Shown: positions 12,601 to 24,800 of the stretch, piece by piece
Numbering within the stretch: the first letter of the stretch is position 1
Layout of the letters: each line of letters begins with the position of its first letter
Assembly (NCBI GenBank): GCA_964036045.1
Contig: OZ038388.1
Coordinates: 29,471,759 to 29,535,758, forward strand
DNA length: 64,000 nt
Direction of reading: 5' to 3'
From: Eutreptiella sp. 'Long Island Sound 2002'
Lineage: Eukaryota > Euglenozoa > Euglenophyceae > Eutreptiales > Eutreptiaceae
Notes under the pieces: generated by a model
Told to the model about the DNA's origin: nothing
The model's database searches: none
What the model saw: only the letters and a program-made list of their open reading frames with translations
Translations under genes and position numbers: made by a program

Positions 12601-13439
12601 ATCTAAATAATTAAGGCATATCTCCGAACTGACTTGCAATTCACACAAACAAATAACATACCATTGTAGAGGAGAGTCATGCCTTTTCATTGCATCTCCT
12701 CTCAAGAGAAAGGGATGGAAAATCTCAATTTACGGTTATGTTGAAGTGACTACATGAAATGCATAAGATATGCATGCCATGCCTAATCTAACAATGGGGG
12801 GTAAAAGAAAAAGGCACCGTAAGGTGCCGGCAACGATGCCTAAGCTATCCCTATACTTTAAATGGCTGGGCATCATGACGTTGGGGGGTTTTTGAAAATA
12901 GTGGCACCGGAACCTGAGCTTTTAATTCCCTATCATAAACTAAGTCTTGACTATTACAACCGTGCAGTCAGAATTAATTCAGGTCAACAGGATGGACTTT
13001 CCGTAAAGGCCAGTTCATGGTCTCGCGATTTGGGTCGCCAGATCCCTACTGGCAGTTCGCCCGCGAATTGGCGCGACGCCGGTTCACCACCAGGCCGCTG
13101 CCAATATCTAACTTCTGTACCTATGTGAATTTAAGGCAAATTTGCAGAGGTATCAACAGGGCAATTGATTCCCTAATGACTAATACAAAAGCGGCGGAAA
13201 AACACGCCGAGTTCCCTGATATCCCTACTGCAGGCTCAAGTCAAAAGACCAATGAGAGGAAAGGTTAAGGGGGGATGAAGGCTAACAATATCCCCTATCA
13301 AATCCCATAGTGTGGGCCTTTAAGAGGCTACACAAAGGGATGACGGGGGTCAGCACAAGGAGGAGTATGTGTCCCCATAACCGGGGATCAGGCCCCACAG
13401 GGGAGGCCGAGGGGCGCAGGGCATGACGGAAACCAAACA
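9682..13439 (-). repeat. Long terminal repeat (5' copy) of the minus-strand LARD-like element
   Basis: Second copy of 1-3,726. It differs by scattered substitutions and by a few insertions, the largest near 11,872-11,900. On the minus strand it opens with TG at 13,439, where homology stops abruptly and coding sequence for a reverse transcriptase begins. It is non-coding apart from the start of the ORF at its left edge. The hairpins at 12,175-12,205 and 12,813-12,828 are conserved. The left boundary is approximate because homology with copy 1 runs to the window edge. Confidence 0.7.
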
Positions 13440-16227
13440 GGATTCTGGCAAGTGGACCTGACGCCCAACGCTCAGGAGCTACTGGCCTTCATCACCCCTC
13501 ACGGAAGGGTGTTCAAGTGGAAGGTCATGCCGTTTGGTGTGGCCAGCGCACCCGCTCTATTCCAAGAGCTGATGAACAAGATCTTGTCCATCCTACAAAG
13601 GAGACCTAAGGTGCAGGAGCTTATATCCCATGGGGCCCAGATGGAAGCTCACATCGACGATGTATGCCTCGGGACCAATACCCAGGAGGACCACCTAATC
13701 CTCTTGAGTGAGTTCTTTGCGGTCTGCCAGGAGAACCACACACGATACAAGCTGAAGAAGTGTGAGTTCATGCAGGAGACCATGCAGTACCTGGGGTTTG
13801 ACTTTCGCTATGGGTGGTGGACCCCAGCGGCCTCTAAGGCCAAACCCCTGATGGATGCTAAGGTACGACACGAAGACCCCAAGAAAGGACTTCATGATTT
13901 TTCGCAGTTTCATTCGGGCGTGCAACTTCTATCGCCGCCATATCAAAAACCTCACCTACACCAGCGCCATTCTGAGGGACTTGATCAAGAAGAGTACTAC
14001 TTGGCGCTGGGGCCCACAAGAGCAACAAGCGTTGGACGAGCTCAAAGACAAGGTGGCCAACGCTAAGTGCTTGGGCGTGCCTAGGGCACAAGGGGTTATT
14101 ATCCTGGTGACCGACGCCAGCAATGTCTGCGGTGGTGGAACGTTGTTCCAATGGCAAGCACTAGAGAAGGAGGAGTTCGACTCGGCCATTTCCCAATGGG
14201 GGACGGAAGGTCTCAACCGAGATGGAACCCTCAAGCACAGCCACCCTGGCGACAAGTGGGTCCTAGTACCTCTGGGCCACTGGAACTGGAAGTGGAACCA
14301 GGCCAGGGGGAACTACTCCACTTATGAGCAGGAATTGCTCGCGGGTATGCTAGTGCTATCCTCACAAGCACGACTGTTAGGGAGTAACCCTGTGGTCTGG
14401 CTGTGCGACCAAGAACCGGTCCGCAGTTTCCAGAAGGGCCCCCCACCTGAGAAGGCCAAGCTACGGCGCTGGTGGACCTACCTCAGTCAACTACGGCTGA
14501 CGGTACACCATATCCAGAGAGTGAAGAACGAGTGTGCAGACTACATCAGCCGTAACAACTTCGACGCCCTGATTGGTGCCCGGTCTGAAGCGCTGGCTCA
14601 GGAGGCGTTCAGCCGTATGGACGTCCACTTGGACCTCAACATAACGATGATACGCCCCCTGGATGGACTCCAACAATCAGAGTACCTGAAGGAGTTTGGG
14701 GATATCTACAAGCGCCTGGAGAAACGCCTTGAACCCCTCCTGGTCAACCAAGATCAGTGGAAGAGGGACAAGGGCTACCTCTGGCACGAGGACCGCATCG
14801 TGGTGCCTAGTGACAGAGTCCCAGCGCTGCTGAAGTGGACCCATGAGTCCAGCGGTCATGTGGGTGCTGACCGTACCCTGAGGCTGTTCAAGCAGTGGTT
14901 CCACACTACGTGGACTGACGACCAACTGCGGAAAACCCTCCAGCCTATCGTGGACAAGTGCCCGTGCAGGTCCTGCAAACCAGGGGATATCAGGGACAGA
15001 GGTCTCTACTCGACCCTGCCCATCCCTCACTGTGCTAACAGTGTTCTATACGTGGACTACACGGAGATGCCGAATTTCCGGGGCTATTACTTCGCCTTCG
15101 TGGTAGCCTGTGGGTTGACCAGGTTTACCAGGGTGTTCCCATGTACCAAGCACATTACCGGGGAGGAGACTATCAAGATACTCCTGGAGGAGTGGTTTTG
15201 TGTCTATGGGGCGCCCAAGGAGCTCAACTCCGATGAGGACGTACCAGTACGCTCAGATACCGGTTGGTACAAGAGGGTCCTGAGATCCCTCAATGTCCAG
15301 GTGTCTACGGGGATTCCCTACTCGCACACGAGCAACCCCCTATGTGAGCGACAGATCCGTGTCCTCAAGGAGAATGTACGGATATGGTGCAAAGCTGAAC
15401 GCACCAGAGACTGGGTGAGACTACTCCCCGTCATATCCTTGATGATGAACTCCCAAGAGAGTTCAGCCACTGGCTACTCGCGCCATGAGCTATTCCTAGG
15501 GCGCCCGGCGTGGTTCCTACATGCCCCCTACTCAGAGGACACCCATTCTTCTGTGGGTGAATGGGTCCAAGAGCAACAAGCGAAGGTGAACAAGGCCAAG
15601 GCTATGCTCCAGAGAGTGAGGGAGCGTCAGTGGAACAAGAAGAACAAGCACCGAGTACCGGCCACCTACCAAGAGGGGGACTGGGTGCTGGTGCACCACA
15701 GTCGACTACCCGCCTGGCCACGCTCTACCAGCGATGACTCATACTTCGGGCCGTACAGGATTCTATCAGTGGATGGACACCGTATCACCGTGCGGTGTTC
15801 TCCCCGTCTAGGGGGGACCCTGGTGTGCGCTGCTCAACACCTGAAGCGCTACTATGATCCTGAAGACCTCTGTGGGGAGGAGTGGGGGCTGAACAACGAG
15901 GAAATCGCCGCCCTAGACCTACAAGGGGCTGCCAGCCCTATGGAAGTCGAAGGGGAACTCCCCGACATGAACGCCAAGGAGATGGCTAAGGAGGGCTTCT
16001 ACCTGGTGAAGTCTGTCCTACGCCACCGCTATCGCCAGGGTTGGCGCTTCCTCACCCTCTGGGAAGGGTTTGGAGTCGAAGAGGCCACCTGCGAGCCCTT
16101 CTCTGCATTTGTTCTACCTGAGGGACGCCTAAACTCAGTTCTGGTTGACTACTTGTCCCAGAACAACCTTGGTGAGTTGCTGAGGCTCGCTGAGACGCTT
16201 GCCTCCAAGACTAAAGCTAGGGACTGA
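13440..16227 (+). pseudogene. pol: Ty3/gypsy-type pol, 5'-truncated, one frameshift (RT-RNase H-integrase-chromodomain-like)
   Basis: The first codons read GFWQVDL, a motif inside reverse transcriptase, so the N-terminal RT, protease and gag are missing. RT continues with an IDD catalytic box (HIDDVCLG, about 13,650). One extra T in a five-T run (13,898-13,902) shifts the frame; coding resumes in the next frame to a TGA at 16,225-16,227. RNase H (VTDAS, about 14,110) and a zinc finger (H about 14,850, CPCRSC about 14,960) follow. The integrase core has candidate acidic residues in LYVDY, NSDED (Asp about 15,232) and CERQ (Glu about 15,346). The C-terminus ends with a chromodomain-like segment (FLTLWEGFGVEEATCEPF). 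Truncation coincides exactly with the LTR at 13,439, so insertion of that element into this pol is the simplest explanation. Confidence 0.85.
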
Positions 16228-17490
16228 ACCTTACCCCTGAGTGTGCTACGTATGTCTGTGTGTGTCTCGTTTCTCTCCCGGGCGTGGCTCCTGAATCAAC
16301 GGGCTTCGCTGATGTCGGACCGAAGGTCCTAGTCAGGTACTGGTACCACTCCTATGGCGCCGCATTTCTGTGCTGGCGCCTATCCTTGGGGGAAGACGGC
16401 AAAAGCCCTACCTACTAGAGGGGAGGGGTGGCCAAGTGTGCTAAGGGCGTACAAAACGCCCATTTTTGCTAACGGCCAAAAGCTAACGCACTCCCCTGCC
16501 CACGAGGAAAAGCACGCGGGACAGGAGACACCACTACTCTACACACCCTACCTACAGTGGCACCATCCTGGTGGGCGAGCACTTCTGCAACTGGCTCAAG
16601 CCCCCACTCAGGATTACCACTCCTACACTCACGCTCTACTGGGTGTTGTTGGAGGTCAAGTTGTGAGTCCTAATGACCCTCCTGTGAAGAAGACAAGAGA
16701 ACACAGCGCTGCTAAGCAACCGTGGCCTAACAGGGACGCCACTACGCGTTTCCCTGCTAGGGCTTGGAGGGAAGGGTTGCTCTTATTGCGTGCACAGCGT
16801 GAATGTCGATGGAGTCGAACTGCCCTCGCCACTCCTGGCTGAGGTGCAGTCAATTGTTTGTGTGATCAGCGCCCTTGTTTAGCAGGGCAATAAAAAAATG
16901 GGACGCTGCTGCACCACTGACCCTACCTGCCCACCTGTAAAGCAAAGGCCAATGAAGGGGTGTTTGCGGCTGAGGAACCAAGCCAGACTCCACGTATTAT
17001 ATGCTTCTCAGTGTGACCTACAATACGCTGTCCTCAAACACACCCTGTCAAGCAAGCAAGCGTTAAGAGACTCCTCAGGTTCTCTTAAAGAACGTACCGA
17101 GGAGCCCCTGGGTAACCTAAACATGGTTTACCGTGCGCATTTCGCGTGGCCTACCCTTTAATGCGTGTGTGAATGCACGAGCATGCACGAGTGGACGATC
17201 TGCCTTTGGCACACCTACCAATGTGACCCACCATCACGAACTCCACCAGGGGGTGGCCCCACCTGGGCTTACCTACCTTACCTACCGCTGGAGAGTGAAG
17301 CAAGGTGAGGAGAAAAACGAAGCGCAAGCAAAATCGTCGCTATGCATCGGTGTGTATGTTCTAATCATTGCAACAAAAAGGGAGGTTGGTGCTGTAAGGG
17401 CAGTTGTCACGGTTGCCCCACATTGCACCGCAGGGCAGAACCGGTAGCCCCCCGTGACAACCACTCCCTGGCCGAAGGCCATCTGTTTTT
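16228..17490 (+). repeat. 3' region of the truncated gypsy element, shared with 56,870-57,690 (reverse)
   Basis: Non-coding. About 16,230-17,060 matches the reverse complement of 56,870-57,690, including the GGACCGAAGGTCC inverted repeat near 16,317 and the stretch around ACAAAACGCCCATTTTTGC. A second block, about 17,020-17,270, matches both arms of the large inverted repeat (from 49,219 and near 56,580-56,885). A third block, about 17,400-17,490, matches the reverse of 58,015-58,110. Block order differs between the copies. It is probably 3' UTR or LTR of this gypsy family; no LTR boundary could be fixed. Confidence 0.6.
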
Positions 17491-17993
17491 TCCCTAATCT
17501 CACCTCTAATCATCTGCAATCTTTCTAATCTAGCCCTCTATCGTTTGTTAGCGCTGCTACAAGACTCATTCACGGAGACACGAGACGAGCAATGTGCATG
17601 CTGCATACGAGACGAGTACACCTGTGGTTTATACCTGATTCATTGAAGTCTTTTCGTTGATTTTGGAATTCTTGGATTTTTGATTCTTACTGTCAGTGTG
17701 GGTGGAATCTGTATGTTTATTTATTAATGTGTGTCTCGTCATTTTCCAGTCTACGTGAGACATACGTTTATAATCTCATTATTTCTGTATTTTCCGGCGC
17801 TTCGCTAGGAGACGCTCCTGCGCGCCGCCTTTTTATGCGTAGGAATTTCTCGATTTAAAAAATCGAGAGATGACTACAATTGTTATAAAAATGTGCTTCT
17901 GATGCACAATTGGATTCTGCTCAGGTGTGTTGCCTTAGAAAAATTCTAGGCCGTCATTTGACCGATTTAGGTGTTGTCGCTTCGCGCTTGCGT
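17491..17993. other. Unassigned AT-richer spacer
   Basis: No gene is visible. It contains a 9-bp inverted repeat with a three-base loop at 17,848-17,868 (TCTCGATTT-AAA-AAATCGAGA) and a short GC-rich inverted motif near 17,800-17,830. It separates the gypsy 3' region from the GC-rich element. Confidence 0.4.
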
Positions 17994-18014
17994 GAGGTTT
18001 GAGGTTTGAGGTTT
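17994..18014 (+). repeat. Three tandem GAGGTTT repeats at the head of G1
   Basis: Three perfect heptamers. Element G2 carries two in the matching position on the minus strand (about 63,330-63,346). In both cases homology between the two heads begins about here, so the heptamers mark or form the end of the element. Confidence 0.6.
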
Positions 18015-18849
18015 GATTTTGCGGGTACTAGACGCCTTTCGGCCCTGGGGGGCCACCTGGTCGGGCCAGGTGATATCCTCCCCACCTGGTCCTAGTGGGG
18101 GGCCCTCCAAGACGCACCTCCTGCCTGGTGGCGGAGTCCCCTGGGTTCACAGGGCTCAGAGCCCCGTCCCTCCCCGGCTTCCCCGTTTCGCCACTCCCCG
18201 GTGAGTGCATCAATTCGCAGCTGTGGCTGCGGGCGCTTACCCACCGCGTCGCCCCCCTAATGCGTGGTCGCCAGGGGCGCCGGCGCCGCCGGGCCCGTGC
18301 TACTGGCTTGTCGCCAGTGGGACCCCCTTGGGCTGGCGCGGAGGCTGCCTAGCCTAGGGGTTAGAGCATGGCGCCGTGCGCCACTACTGCCTTGGCGGGT
18401 GCAGTGCCCCGTCTGTGTGTGCGCGGCGCTCGCGACCGGTTCGGGGGGCTCGGGCCGGTACCTGGTGTTGTGTCTCTCCCGTTTCCCCCATCCTGCCCCG
18501 CGTGTCCCGCGCTGCGTGTGGCGGGCTGTCCCGTCCGGGTGTCCCTTACCCTCGCTCGCTGGTACGCCATTCCACGCGGTCTGTGCGTTCCGCGTGCTCG
18601 GTCCGGTTGCCCTTCTGGTAGTCCCCGCGTGCCCTTTGCGTGTGTGTGCGCTCGCGCTCTGCGGCGTCCGCTCCCCCCCCCACTCGGTGGTGTGGCGTGC
18701 GCACCTCGCGCGGTCCCGGCACTGGGCGCTGGTAGGGCCGTTCCACGTGGTCCGTGCCCCTCCGCGTGTCCTGCCCCGGTCCCTTGCTCCGTCTGGCGTG
18801 CTTGGGGGGGGGCGGTCCGGTCCCGGTTCCCCCCTACCTGGCTGTTGTT

Positions 18850-21800
18850 GCGAGGGGCGTCTGAGGTCAGGCGCTCCCCTTCCCCCGACTGCACGCCCCC
18901 TGGGCGGGCTCTTGGGGTCCGCTACCCACGTGCTGTGGGCGCGGGTGTGTGGGTGTTGGGGCCCAACACTGTTACCTTGGCCTGCATGCCCTGTGGGGGC
19001 TGCGTGCCGCGGGGGTGGTGTGGTGGGGGGGCGTCCCCGGGGGGGGGTGGCCTGCCACTGTTGTGAGGGGCGTCTGGTGTCAGGCGCTGTCCCTCCCCCG
19101 ACCGCCCGTCCTCTGGGCGGGCTGCCGGGGCCCCCCACCCACTGGCTGTGGGTGCGGGGAGGTGCGGGTGTGGGGACCCATCACCAACCCCACAGAGCGC
19201 GCTCTTGCGAGCTGGCTTTGCGCGCTGTGGGGGCGGCACGAGGGCAGCCGGGGGGGGGGGCGCCTCCTGCCTGGATGTGGGGCGTCCGGGGTCGGGCGCT
19301 CTCCCACCCCCGAGTGCCCGCCCTCTGGGCGGGCTGCCGGGGCCCACTACCCACTGGCTGTGGGTGCGGGGGGGTGCGGGCGTGGGGACCCGTCACCGAC
19401 CCCACAGCGCGCGCTCTTGCGTGCTGTGGGGTCGGCATGAGGGTGACCGGGGGGGGCGCCTCTTGCCTGGGTGTGGGGCGTCCGGGGTCGGGCGCTCTCC
19501 CAACTCCGACCGCCCGCCCTCTGGGCGGGCTGCCGGGGCCCCCTACCCACTGGCTGTGGGTGCGGGGGGGTGCGGGCGTCGGGACCCGTCACCGACCCCA
19601 CAGCGCGCTCTCGCGAGCTGGCTTTGCGCGCTGTGGGGGCGGCACGAGGGCGTCCGGGGGGGGCGCCTCCTGCCTGGGTGTGGGGCGTCCGAGGTTGGGC
19701 GCTCTCCCAACCCCGACTGCCCGCCCTTTGGGCGGGCTGCCGGGGCCCACTACCCACTGGCTGTGGGTGCGGGTGGGTGCGGGCGTGGGGACCCGTCACC
19801 AGCCCCACAGCGCGCGCTCTTGCGAGCTGGCTTTGCGCGCTGTTTGGGCGGCATGAGGGTGCCCGGGGGGGCGCCTCTTGCCTGGCTGTGGGGCGTCCGG
19901 AGTCGGGCGCTCACCCAACCTCGACTGCCCGCCCTCTGGGCGGGCTGCCGGGGCCCACTACCCACTGGCTGTGGGTACGGGGGGCTGCGGGCGTGGGGAC
20001 CTGTCACCAACCCCACAGCGCGCACTTGAAAGCTGGCTTTGCGCGCTGTGGGGGCGGCATGAGGGTGCCCGGGGCGGGCGCCCCTTGCCTGGATGTGGGG
20101 CGTCCGGGGTCGGGCGCTCTCCCAACCCCGACTGCCCGCCCTCTGGGCGGGCTGCCGGGGCCCACTACCCACTGGCTGTGGTTGCGGGGGGGTGCGGGCG
20201 TGGGGACCTGTCACCAGCCCCACAGCGCGCGCTCTTGCGAGCTGGCTTTGCGTGCTGTGGGGGCGGCATGAGGGTGCCCTGGGGGGGCACCTCCTGCCTG
20301 GGTGTGGGGCGTCCGGGGTCGGGCGCTCTCCCACCCCCGACTGCCCGCCCTCTGGTCGGGCTGCCGGGGCCCACTACCCACTGGCTGTGGGTGCGGGGGG
20401 GTGCGGGCGTGGGGACCCGTCACAAACCCCACAGCGCGCGCTCTTGCGAGCTGGCTTTGCGCGCTGTGAGGGCGGCATGAGGGTGCCCGGGGGGCGCCTC
20501 TTGCCTGGGTGTGGGGCGTCGGGGGTCGGGCGCTCTCCCACCCCCAACTGCCCGCCCTCTGGGCGGGCTGCCGGGGCCCACTACCCACTGGCTGTGGGTG
20601 CGGGGGGGTGCGGGCGTGGGGACCCGTCACCAACCCCACAGCGTGCACTCTTTCGAGCTGGCTTTGCGAGCTTAGGGGGCGGCACGAGGGCGCCCGGGGG
20701 GGGGCGCCTCCTGCCTGGGTGTGGGGCGTCCGGGGTCGGGCGCTCTCCCATCCCCGACTGCCCGCCCTCTGGGCGGGCTGCCGGGGCCCACTACCCACTG
20801 GCTGTGGGAGCGGGGGGGTGCGGGCGTGGGGACCCGTCATCAACCCCACAGCGCGCGCTCTTGCGAGCTGGCTTTGCACGCTGTGGGGGCGGCATGAGGG
20901 TGCCGGGGGGGGCGACTCCTGCCTGGGTGTGGGGCATCCGGTGTCGGGCGCTCTCCCACCCCCGACTGCCCGCCCTCTGGGCGGGCTGCCGGGGCCCACT
21001 ACCCACTGGCTGTGGGTGCGGGGGGGTGCGGGTGTGGGGACCCATCACCAACCCCACAGCGCGCGCTCTTGCGAGCTGGCTTTGCGCGCTGTGGGGGCGG
21101 CATGAGGGTGCCCGGGGGGGGCGCCTCTTGCCTGGGTGTGGGGCATCCGGGGTCGGGCGCTCTCCCGGCCCCGACTGCCCGCCCTCTGGGCGGGCTGCCG
21201 GGGCCCACTACCCACTGGCTGTGGGTGTGGGGGGGTGCGGGCGTGGGGATCCGTCACCAACCCCACAGCACGCGCTCTTGCGAGCTGGCTTTGCGCGCTG
21301 ACGGGGCGGCACGAGGGCGCCCGGGGGGGGCGCCTCCTGCCTGGGTGTGGGGCGTCCGGGGTCGGGTGCTCTCCCACTCCCGACTGCCTGCCCTCTGGGC
21401 GGGCTGCCGGGGCCCACTACCCACTGGCTGTGGGTGCGGGGGGGTGCGGGCGTGGGGACCCGTCACCAACCCCACAGCGCGCGCTCTTGCGAGCTGGCTT
21501 TGCACGCTGTGAGGGCGGCATGAGGGTTCCCGGGGGGGGCGCCCCTTTCCTGGGTGTGCGGCGTCCGGGGTCGGGCGCTCTCCCACTCCGACTGCCCGCC
21601 CTCTGGGCGGGCTGCCGGGGCCCACTACCCACTGGCTGTGGGTGCAGGGGGGTGCGGGCTTGGGGACCCGTCACCAACCCCACAGCGCGCGCTCTTTCGA
21701 GCTGGCTGTGCGCGCTGACGGGGCGGCACGAGGCCGCCCGGGGGGGGCGCTTCCTGCCTGGGTGTGGGGCGTCGGGGGTCGGGCGCTCTTTCACCCCCGA

Positions 21801-24800
21801 CTGCCCGCCCTCTGGGCGGGCTGCCGGGGCCCACTACCCACTGGCTGTGGGGGCGGGGGGATGCGGGCGTGGAGACCCATCACCAGCCCCACAGCGCGCG
21901 CTCTTGCGAGCTGGCTTTGCGCGCTGTGGGGGTGGCATGAGGGTGCCCGGGGGGGGCGCCTCTTGCCTGGGTGTGGGGCGTCCGGGGTCGGGCGCTCTCC
22001 CACCCCCGACTGCCCGCCCTCTGGGCGGGCTGCCGGGGCCCACTACCCACTGGCTGTGGGTGTGGGGGGCTGCGGGTGTGGAGACCCGTCACGAACCCCA
22101 CAGCGCGCGCTCTTGCGAGCTGGCTTTGCGCGCTGTGGGGGCGGCATGAGGGTGCCCGGGGGGGCGCCTCTTGCCTGGGTGTGGGGCGTCCTGGGTCGGG
22201 CGCTCTCCCACCCTCGACTGCCCGCCCTCTGGGCGGGCTGCTGGGGCCCACTACCCACTTGCTGTGGGTGCGGGGGGGCGCGGGCGTGGGGACCCGTCAC
22301 CAACCCCAAAGCGCGCGCTCTTGCGAGCTGGCTTTGCGCGCTGTGGGGGCGGCACAAGGGCGCCCGGGGGGGGCGCCTCCTGCCTGGGTGTGGGGCGTCC
22401 GGGGTCGGGCGCTCTCCCACCCCAGACTGCCCGCCCTCTGGGCAGGCTGCCGGGGCGCACTACCCACTGGCTGTGGGTGCCGGGGGGTGCGGGCGTGGGG
22501 ACTTGTCACAAACCCCACAGCGCGCGCTCTTGCGAGCTGGCTTTGCGCGCTGTGGGGGCGGCATGAGGGTTCCCGGGGGGGGCGCCCCTTTCCTGGATGT
22601 GGGGCATCCGGGGACGGGCGCTCTCCCACCCCCGACTGCCCGCCCTCTGGGCGGGATGCCGGGGCCCACTACCCACTGGCTGTGGGTGTGGGGGGGTGCG
22701 GGCGTGGGGATCCGTCACCAACCCCACAGCGCGCGCTCTTGCGAGCTGGCTTTGCGCGCTGACGGGGCGGCACGAGGGCGCCCGGGGGGGGCGCCTTCTG
22801 CCTGGGTGTGGGACGTCCGGGGTCGGGCGCTCTCCCACTCCCGACTGCCTGCCCTCTTGGCAGGCTGCCGGGGCCCACTACCCACTGGCTGTGAGTGCGG
22901 GGGGCTGCGGGGGTGGGGACCCGTCACCAACCCCACAGCGCGCCCTCTTGCGAGCTGGCTTTGCTCGCTGTGAGGGCGGCATGAAGGTTCCCGGGGGGGG
23001 CGCCCCTTGCCTGGGTGTGCGGCGTCCGGGGTCGGGCGCTCTCCCACCCCCGACTGCCCGCCCTCTGGGCGGGCTGCCGGGGCCCACCACCCACTGGCTG
23101 TGGCTGCGGGGGGGTGCGGGCGTGGGGACCCGTCACCAACCCCACAGCGCGCGCTTTTTCGAGCTGGCTTTGCGCGCTGTGGGGGCGGCATGAGCATGCC
23201 CGGGGGGCCCCCTCTTGCCTGGGTGTGGGGCGTCCGGGGTCGGGCGCTCTCCCACCCCGACTGCCCGCCCTCTGGGCGGGCTGCCGGGGCCCACTACCCA
23301 CTGGCTGTGGGTGCAGGGGGGTGCGGGCTTGGGGACCCGTCACCAACCCCACAGCGCGCGCTCTTTCGAGCTGGCTGTGCGCGCTGTGGGGGCGGCACGA
23401 GGGCGCCCGGGGGGGGCGCTTCCTGCCTGGGTGTGGGGCGTCCGGGGTCGGGCGCTCTTCCACCCCCGACTGCCCGCCCTCTGGGCGGGCTGCCGGGGCC
23501 CACTACCCACTGGCTGTCGGGGCGGGGGGCACGGGCGTGGGGACCCATCACCAACCCCACAGCGCGCGCTCTTGCGAGCTGGCTTTGCGCGCTGTGGGGG
23601 TGGTATGAGGGTGCCCGGGGGGGGGGGGCTCTTGCCTGGGTGTGGGGGGTCCGGGGTCGGGCGCTCTCCCACCCCCGACTGCCCGCCCTCTGGGCGGGCT
23701 GCCGGGGCCCACTTCCCACTGGCTGTGGGTGTCGGGGGGTACGGGTGTGGAGACCCGTCACGAACCCCACAGCGCGCGCTCTTGCGAGCTGGCTTTGCGC
23801 GCTGTGGGGGCGGCATGAGGGTGCCCAGGGGGGGCGCCTCTTGCCTGGGTGTGGGGCGTCCTGGGTCGGGCGCTCTCCCACCCTCGACTGCCCGCCCTCT
23901 GGGCGGGCTGCCAGGGCCCACTACCCAGTGGCTGTGGGTGCGGGGCGTGGGGACCTGTCACCAACCCCAAAGCGCGCGCTCTTGCGAGCTGGCTTTGCGC
24001 GCTGTGGGGGCGGCATGAGGGTGCCCGGGGGGGGCGCCTCTTGCCTTGGTGTGGGGCGTCCAGGGTCGGGCGCTCTCCCACCCCCAACTGCCCGCCCTCT
24101 GGGCGGGCTGCCGGGGCCCACTACCCACTGGCTGTGGGTGCGGGGGGGTGCGGGCGTGGGGACCCGTCACAAACCCCACAGCGGGCGCTCTTGCGAGCTG
24201 GCTTTGCGCGCTGTGGGGGCGGCATGAGGCTGCCCGGGGGAGGCGCCTCTTGCCTGGGTGTGGGGCGTCCGGGGTCGGGCACTCTCTTACCCCCGACTGC
24301 CCGCCCTCTGGGCGGGCTGCCGGGGCCCATTACCCACTGGCTGTGGATGCGGGGGGGTGCGGGCGTGGGGACCCGTCACCAACCCCACAGCGCGCGCTCT
24401 TGCGAGCTGGCTTTGCGCTCTATGGGGGCGGCACGAGGGCGCAGGGGGGGGGGCGCCTCCTGCCTGGGTGTGGGTCGTCCGGTGTCGGGCGCTCTCCCAA
24501 CCCCTTCTGCCCGCCCTCTGGGCGGGCTGCCGGGGCCCACTACCCACTGGCTGTGGGTGCGGGGGGGTGCGGGTATGGGGACCCGTCACCAACCCCACAG
24601 CGCGCGCTCTCGCGAGCTGGCTTTGCGCGCTGTGGGGGCAGCATGAGGGTGCCCGGGGGGGGCGCCTCTTGCCTTGGTGTGGGGCGTCCGGGGTCGGGCG
24701 CTTTCCCAGCCCCGACTGCCCGCCCTCTGGGCGGGCTGCCGGAGCCCACTACCCACTGGCTGTGGGTGCGGGGGGATGCGGCCTAGGGGACCCGTCACCA

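Noticed and set aside
18349-18380. A box-A-like sequence (TAGCCTAGGGGTTAGAGC) suggesting a tRNA gene in the G1 head.
   Set aside because: No proper B box at the right distance (only GGTTCGGGGG far downstream), no cloverleaf, and the motif is destroyed in the G2 copy.
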